A DNA stretch of 64,000 nt from CAIWHR01 sp963830485 (GTDB taxonomy: Bacteria; Pseudomonadota; Gammaproteobacteria; Burkholderiales; Casimicrobiaceae): positions 124,001 through 188,000 of the forward strand of contig CAWHNE010000012.1 in NCBI GenBank assembly GCA_963830485.1. Reading direction: 5' to 3'. A model generated the notes under the pieces. That model had not been told where the DNA came from. It searched no databases and was given only the letters and a program-made list of their open reading frames with translations. The translations under genes and the position numbers were made by a program. Shown piece by piece: positions 59,487 through 64,000 of this stretch; position 1 is the first letter of the stretch; each line of letters opens with the position of its first letter.

Positions 59487-60698
59487 TCACGGATTCCGCA
59501 CCGCACGGCGCAGCGCCTGCCGGTACGCCAAGAGCGCGAGTACGCCGAGCGTCACCAGCAACCACGGCGTGATCGTGCGGGCGGGGTCGAACGGAAAGCA
59601 CAGCGCGAGCGCGACGGGCGCGACCGCGCGCGCGACCAGCTGCGGCCGCGCGAGGCGCCCGAGCAGCGCGCCGAATTCGCGGCGCCCGAAGAGTTCGGCC
59701 GGCACCGTGCCGCGGACGATCGTCATCACACCGTTGCTGACGCCGTAGACGAGCGCGAAGGCGAACGCGGCGAGGCGGAGGCCGTGTGCCTGCGCGAGCA
59801 GCAAGAGCGAGGCGGCCATCAGCGCGAACGCGATCGTGCCGACGGTCTGTGCGCGGAGATTGCGGCCGGCCGTGAACTCGACGACGCGCCCCGCGACCTG
59901 CATGGGCCCGATCAGCGAGCCTGCCAGCACCGCCTCTGCCGCCGTAAGCCCGGCGGCAGTGAGCATGCCGATCGCGTGCGCCGACAAGGCGCTCGCGACG
60001 AACGCCGCAGCGGCGAGCGCCGTGGCGAGCCACGCGAACGTCGCGCGGCCCGCGGATGCCGCCGCGTCGAGCGACGGGGTCGGAGGTGCCGCAGGCTCAA
60101 CGGTATTCGGCGTTCCCCGCGGGATCGCGACCCAGTGCAGCGGCAGGCAGACGACGAGATGAAGCACCGCGAAGACGCCGAACGCGACGCGCCAGCCGAA
60201 ACCCTCCTGCAGCGCGAGCGCGAGCGGCCAGAACACCGTGCTCGCGAAACCGCCGAACAACGTGAGTGCCGTCACGGCCCGCCGGTAGAGCGCCCCGCTC
60301 ATCACGTGGAGCGTCGCGAATGCGGGATCGTAGAGCGTGAGCGCCATCGCGGCGCCCGCGACGAGAAAACCCGCGACCAGCATTGCCGGTTCCTGCGCGA
60401 ACGCGAGCAGCGCGAGCGCGAACGCCGCCGTGCACGAGCCGATCGAAAGCGCCGTGCGCGCGTGGCCGGCGTCGATCCAGCGTCCGACGGCGGGCGAGGC
60501 CGCCCCCGAGACGAAGAGCCCGGCGGAGAATGCGCCGAAGAGGAGCGCGTCGCTCACCTGGAGCTCCGCGCGCATCGCGGCGCCCAGCACGGCGATCGCG
60601 TAGAACAGCGTGCCCCACGAGACGATCTGCGCGACGCCAAGCGCCGCCACCCGCGCGCCGAGGTGGCTCGCCGGCTCGCGGGTGGCGTCAGCGCCCAC
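59487..60698 (-). CDS. Major facilitator superfamily transporter
   Basis: A 403-residue membrane protein with about 12 hydrophobic segments: SWGTLFYAIAVLGAAM, AFSAGLFVSGAASPAVGRWI (the loop-2 GRWID signature), FLVAGAAMALTLYDPAFATL, AFAFALVYGVSNGVMTIVRG. GTG start overlapping the end of the upstream FAD gene by 11 bases. Substrate unknown. Confidence 0.87.
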   Translation of the reverse strand: MGADATREPASHLGARVAALGVAQIVSWGTLFYAIAVLGAAMRAELQVSDALLFGAFSAGLFVSGAASPAVGRWIDAGHARTALSIGSCTAAFALALLAFAQEPAMLVAGFLVAGAAMALTLYDPAFATLHVMSGALYRRAVTALTLFGGFASTVFWPLALALQEGFGWRVAFGVFAVLHLVVCLPLHWVAIPRGTPNTVEPAAPPTPSLDAAASAGRATFAWLATALAAAAFVASALSAHAIGMLTAAGLTAAEAVLAGSLIGPMQVAGRVVEFTAGRNLRAQTVGTIAFALMAASLLLLAQAHGLRLAAFAFALVYGVSNGVMTIVRGTVPAELFGRREFGALLGRLARPQLVARAVAPVALALCFPFDPARTITPWLLVTLGVLALLAYRQALRRAVRNP

Positions 60699-62310
60699 GG
60701 CGGCGCCGCGCGTCGCGGAGGATCTCGCGCGCCGCGTTGTGGCCCGGAATCCCGGTCACGCCGCCGCCCGGATGCGCGCCCGAGCCGCACAGATAGAGCC
60801 CGCGCACGGGCATCCGGTAGTTCGCGTGGCCCAGCACGGGCCGCGCGGCGAAGAGTTGGTCGAGCGTGAGGCGGCCGTGGAAGATGTCGCCGCCAGTGAG
60901 ACCGAAGTCGCGTTCGAGGTCGAGCGGCGTGAGCGCACGTCGTGCGAGCACGCTCGCGCGGAAGTTCGGGGCGACCCGGTTCACCGTGTCGATCATCAGG
61001 TCGGCGACCTCGTCGCGCGCGTCGTCCCACGTGCGGCCCGCCGCCACTTTCGGGAGCTCGGGGTGCACGTGCTGGCAGAAGAGGCTCGCGACGTGCGCGC
61101 CCGGCGGCGCGAGCGAGTCGTCGACGACCGACGGAATCAGGAGCTCGACGATCGGCTGCGTCGACCAGCCGCGCGTCTTCGCGTCGAAATACGCGCGCTC
61201 CATGTAGTCGAGCGACGGTGCGACGATGATGCCGCTGCCGTGGTGCGGCCGCGCGGTCCGGCCGGGCAGCGCGGCGAAGTCGGGCAGCTCGGCGAGCGCG
61301 ACGTTCATCCGGAACGTGCCGGAGCCGCAGCGGTAGCCGGCGATGCGCGCGCGGAAATCGTCCGGCAGATGTTCGGGCGCGACCAGCTGCTCGAACAAGA
61401 GCTTCGGCGTGACGTTGGCGACGACGCGCCTGGCGGCGACGATTTCGCCGCTCTCGAGGACGACGCCGGCTGCGCGCCCGCCGTCGACGTGGACGCGCGC
61501 GACCGGCGCTTCGGTGCGCACGACGACACCGCGCGCGGCGCATTCCTTCGCCATCGCCTGCGTGATTGCGCCCATGCCGCCGATCGCGTGGCCCCACTGG
61601 CCTCGCTGTCCGTTCACCTCGCCGAACACGTGATGCAACAGCACGTAGGCCGAGCCGGGCGTGTACGGGCTCGCGAAATTGCCGACGACGGCGTCGAAGC
61701 CGAACGCTGCCTTGATCGGAGCGGACTCGAACCAACGGTCGAGGACATCGCCGGCGCTCTTGGTGAAGAGGTCGAGCACGTCGCGCCGGCCCGCGAGGTC
61801 GAGCCTACGAAAGCGCTTCGCGACCTTCCACGCGTCGAGCAGCGCGGGCAGCCCGCTGCCGACATTGGGCGGCGTCGCAAGCAGGAGATCGCGCAGCACG
61901 CCGGCCACGCGGTCGAGCATCGCGTAGTACGCGGGCAGCGCGTCGGCGTCGCGGCACGAGAACTTCGCGACCTCGGATTGCGTCGCCGCGAGCCCGCCTC
62001 CGACGACCAGGTGGCGCCCGTCCGGCAGCGGCAGGAAGTTCGACACCGGGCGCAGTACGATCCGCAGGCCGTGCTCGGCGAGGCGGAGATCGCGGATGAC
62101 CTTCGGGTGGAGCAGGCTGACCGTGTAGCTCGCCGTCGAATTGCGGAAACCCGGATGGAACTCCTCGGTCACTGCGGCACCGCCGACGACCGCGCGCCGC
62201 TCGAGCACGCAGACCGCGAGCCCGCGCGCCGCGAGATACGCCGCGCACACGAGCCCGTTGTGGCCGCCGCCGATGACGACGGCGTCGAAGCGCCTGGAGG
62301 TCGCGGTCAT
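60688..62310 (-). CDS. FAD-dependent oxidoreductase, phytoene-desaturase/PYROXD2-like
   Basis: A 540-residue FAD amine-oxidase-fold protein. Dinucleotide motif AVVIGGGHNGLVCAAYLAAR, FHPGFRNSTASYTVSLLHP, GGMGAITQAMAKECAARGV (typical of CrtI-type proteins) and the C-terminal FAD motif GAHPGGGVTGIPGHNAAREI. Neighbours give no carotenoid genes, so the PYROXD2/COG1233 group is more likely than a carotenoid desaturase. ATG 62310. Confidence 0.86.
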   Translation of the reverse strand: MTATSRRFDAVVIGGGHNGLVCAAYLAARGLAVCVLERRAVVGGAAVTEEFHPGFRNSTASYTVSLLHPKVIRDLRLAEHGLRIVLRPVSNFLPLPDGRHLVVGGGLAATQSEVAKFSCRDADALPAYYAMLDRVAGVLRDLLLATPPNVGSGLPALLDAWKVAKRFRRLDLAGRRDVLDLFTKSAGDVLDRWFESAPIKAAFGFDAVVGNFASPYTPGSAYVLLHHVFGEVNGQRGQWGHAIGGMGAITQAMAKECAARGVVVRTEAPVARVHVDGGRAAGVVLESGEIVAARRVVANVTPKLLFEQLVAPEHLPDDFRARIAGYRCGSGTFRMNVALAELPDFAALPGRTARPHHGSGIIVAPSLDYMERAYFDAKTRGWSTQPIVELLIPSVVDDSLAPPGAHVASLFCQHVHPELPKVAAGRTWDDARDEVADLMIDTVNRVAPNFRASVLARRALTPLDLERDFGLTGGDIFHGRLTLDQLFAARPVLGHANYRMPVRGLYLCGSGAHPGGGVTGIPGHNAAREILRDARRRRGR

Positions 62311-62350
62311 GTTCCGTCCGCCACGAGACCGGTGCAGGCGCGCAATGCGG

Positions 62351-62375
62351 CGCGCGCTCGCCGCTCGCGCCGCTA
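62351..62375 (-). repeat. TAGCGGCGC repeat at the fabI stop (element F2)
   Basis: On the minus strand the fabI stop begins TAGCGGCGCGAGCGGCGAGC, one base different from the start of element F1 at the unrelated gene ending at 56855. Confidence 0.6.
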
Positions 62376-63161
62376 GTCTTCCTCGACGGTGATCGCGACC
62401 GTGTGGTAGCCGCAGTCGACGTAGGTGATCTCGCCCGTGATCGCGCTCGAGAGCTCGGAAAAGTAGAACGCGGCGACGTTGCCGACCTCGTCGATCGTCA
62501 CATTGCGCCGGAGCGGCGCTGCCCGCTCGAACCGGCTCATCAGCTTCGAGAAGCCCCCGATCCCCGCCGCGGCGAGCGTCTTGATCGGTCCCGCCGACAG
62601 CGCGTTCACGCGGATGCCTTCGGGGCCGAGCGCCGCGGCCATGTAGCGGACGTTCGCCTCGAGGCTCGCCTTCGCGAGCCCCATCACGTTGTAGTTCGGC
62701 ACCGAGCGCACCGCGCCCAGATAGGTCAGCGTCAGCAGCGAACCGGGACGGCCGCGCATCAGCGGTCGTGCGCCCTTCGCGAGCGCGGCGAAGCTGTAGC
62801 TCGAGATGTCCTGCGCGGTCGCGAACGCGCTGCGCGAGAGGCTCTCGAGGAAATCGCCGGCGAGCGCCTCGCGGGGGGCGAACGCGATCGAATGCAGGAG
62901 CCCGTCGAGTCCGCCCCACTCCGAGCGCAGCGACGCGAACAGCGCGTCGATGTCCTCGTCCCTCGTCACGTCGCACGGGAACACCGGAGCGCTGCCGAAC
63001 TCGGCAGCGACCTTGACGACGCGGTCCTTCAAATCGTCGTTGACGTACGTGAACGCGAGCGAGGCGCCTTCGCGCGCGCAGGCGCGCGCGACGCCGTATG
63101 CGATCGAACGGTTGGAGAGGATGCCCGTGATCAGGATCTTCTTGTCGGCAAGGAAGCCCAT
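62373..63161 (-). CDS. fabI: Enoyl-[acyl-carrier-protein] reductase (NADH)
   Basis: A 262-residue SDR-type enzyme of fatty acid elongation, target of triclosan. GILSNRSIAYGVARACAREG at the cofactor site; catalytic Y147, Y157 and K164 in LTYLGAVRSVPNYNVMGLAK; AGPIKTLAAAGI in the substrate loop. GGAG precedes ATG 63161. Confidence 0.96.
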   Translation of the reverse strand: MGFLADKKILITGILSNRSIAYGVARACAREGASLAFTYVNDDLKDRVVKVAAEFGSAPVFPCDVTRDEDIDALFASLRSEWGGLDGLLHSIAFAPREALAGDFLESLSRSAFATAQDISSYSFAALAKGARPLMRGRPGSLLTLTYLGAVRSVPNYNVMGLAKASLEANVRYMAAALGPEGIRVNALSAGPIKTLAAAGIGGFSKLMSRFERAAPLRRNVTIDEVGNVAAFYFSELSSAITGEITYVDCGYHTVAITVEED

Positions 63162-63228
63162 CGTGACTCCGTATGATGCTCGGTCGCCGGCCGCCCCGGC
63201 TTTCGCCTGCCCCGGCGTGGCTCGACGC

Positions 63229-63786
63229 CTAATCCTTGAAATAATCCAGCAGCGACCGCGACGGAGGCCCGATCACGCCGCAAGCGATGCGATTGTTCGG
63301 CACGCCGGGCTGCGCCGCGAGCGACCCCAGCGCGCCGTCGTGCACGACGACCGAGCGGCCGAGCACGCCGTCCGGCCCATCGATGCGATAGCCTGGCAGC
63401 CGCACGACGAATGACGCTGAATCGTCGTTCTTGAGGATCGGATAGCCCTCTTCCTTGAGGGGAACGCCCGGCGGCGCCCACGGCTGTCCGGCCGAGAATC
63501 CGTTGGGCGACGAGCAGTTGCCGGTCGCGTGGATCATCACGCGGTACTGGCCTGGCGCGCGGCCGTTGAAATTGACCTGCATGCGCACGCCGCCGTCGTA
63601 GGCGCTCAGGATCGTCGCGCCCGTCAGGCTCGAGCCGCCGATCGGCCGGAAGCGCGCTTCCGCCATCGTGGGCTTCGCAGCTTCACTCTTGGCCCCACCG
63701 CCTCCGCCCGTCGACTCGCAGCCCGCGAGCAGCACGGCCGCGATCGCCATGGCGGCGCCGCCGATCGCAATGCGTGAGACCGTCAC
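63229..63786 (-). CDS. SodC-like lipoprotein lacking most metal ligands
   Basis: A 185-residue lipoprotein (lipobox LLAGC) with a Cu/Zn superoxide dismutase fold signature. It keeps GQYRVMIHATGNCSSPNGF (one of the HxH histidines and the disulfide cysteine), VVVHDGALG and ACGVI. It has lost the bridging-histidine block (SAGQPWAPP in place of SAGGHFNP) and the zinc block (EEGYPI in place of HHAGD). It is probably not an active dismutase. GTG 63786 overlaps the stop of the upstream sodC. Confidence 0.78.
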   Translation of the reverse strand: MTVSRIAIGGAAMAIAAVLLAGCESTGGGGGAKSEAAKPTMAEARFRPIGGSSLTGATILSAYDGGVRMQVNFNGRAPGQYRVMIHATGNCSSPNGFSAGQPWAPPGVPLKEEGYPILKNDDSASFVVRLPGYRIDGPDGVLGRSVVVHDGALGSLAAQPGVPNNRIACGVIGPPSRSLLDYFKD

Positions 63787-64000
63787 GACTTCCTGATGAC
63801 GCCGCACGCCACGCGCGCGCCGGAGTTGCCGGTCGGTTGCGTCGTGAAGTCGTCGTGATCCTTGTGCACGATCACCGCCTTGCCCACGACATTCCCGGGC
63901 CCGCCGCCGACGGAGGCACCGTCGAGCTCGGCCGTGACGTTCGCCTCGCCGTAGCTGTCGGCGACGAGCATCGGCATGTCGCCCGCATGGTGATCGGGCG
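63783..64000 (-). CDS. sodC: Cu/Zn superoxide dismutase, 5' part beyond window
   Basis: The C-terminal 72 residues or so of a periplasmic Cu/Zn SOD. DHHAGDMPMLVADSYGEANV holds the zinc-site histidine and aspartate. VGKAVIVHKDHDDFTTQPTG and NSGARVACGVIRKS complete the C-terminus with its copper histidine and disulfide cysteine. The start lies beyond base 64000. It is upstream of and coupled to the degenerate paralogue. Confidence 0.9.
   Translation of the reverse strand, partial: PDHHAGDMPMLVADSYGEANVTAELDGASVGGGPGNVVGKAVIVHKDHDDFTTQPTGNSGARVACGVIRKS

Noticed and set aside
60688..62310. Carotenoid biosynthesis locus
   Set aside because: The FAD protein resembles CrtI, but no crtB, crtE or other carotenoid gene is nearby and the C-terminus fits the PYROXD2 group.
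1..64000. CRISPR arrays, tRNA genes, rRNA genes, integrases or prophage genes
   Set aside because: I looked for regularly spaced repeats, tRNA arms and integrase or phage motifs on both strands and saw none; by-eye search could miss a single tRNA.

Overview
The window is a high-GC (by eye about two thirds G+C), densely packed stretch of a Gram-negative chromosome. Gene content and order point to a betaproteobacterium, most likely Burkholderiales. Pointers are the mla–ibaG–murA–his block, the kdsD–kdsC–lptCAB–rpoN–hpf–ptsN–hprK–rapZ block, the yebC–ruvCAB–ybgC–tolQRA block, short-form HisG, HprK, a Bug-type periplasmic receptor, and a DksA that lacks most zinc-finger cysteines. No exact genus can be named from sequence alone.

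Layout. 1–2950 (minus): hisC (cut by the window edge), hisD (two single-base frame breaks) and hisG. 3000–7640: a mixed segment with a lipoprotein, a small conserved-looking protein, an SDR, a decayed ABC-type receptor remnant, a 3-hydroxyisobutyrate-dehydrogenase-like gene and queF; it separates hisG from murA. 7646–14712 (minus): mlaF-E-D-A-C-B, an ABC-2 exporter, ibaG and murA, covering outer-membrane lipid asymmetry and peptidoglycan precursor synthesis. 14825–18044: a frame-broken secreted beta-helix protein and a Kef-type antiporter. 18147–27030 (plus): KDO and LPS transport genes, sigma-54, and the nitrogen-PTS/HPr kinase/RapZ regulators. 27054–34851: ubiX, a Lon-substrate-domain protein, yebC, ruvC, a HAD phosphatase, ruvAB, ybgC and tolQRA. 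34884–45352: a tandem retropepsin, an unknown 566-residue protein, an FKBP, pepN, a di-haem oxidoreductase, fpr, an acetyltransferase, a lipoprotein and a HAD. 45365–49284 (minus): menE, menB, a Bug receptor and an SDR. 49366–55968 (minus): a translationally coupled SPFH/DUF4019/zinc-ribbon unit, dsbC, ubiH, hslV and a STAS protein. 56254–64000: a small membrane protein with a PuuD-like membrane protein, dksA, pyrC, RNase P RNA, an MFS transporter, an FAD oxidoreductase, fabI, a degenerate SodC-like lipoprotein and the 3' end of sodC.

Two things stand out beyond the genes. First, several families of intergenic repeats sit exactly on gene ends. One family starts at TGAGCG stop codons and carries a GGAGG ribosome-binding site up to the next start. 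Another begins TAGGAGCC and is a 230–270 bp element with terminal inverted repeats and covarying internal hairpins. A third begins TAGCGGCGC. Others flank rpoN on both sides. Second, about ten otherwise conserved genes are broken by single-base changes, almost all +1 insertions. This looks more like consensus-sequence error than biology, and it should be remembered when reading any broken gene here.
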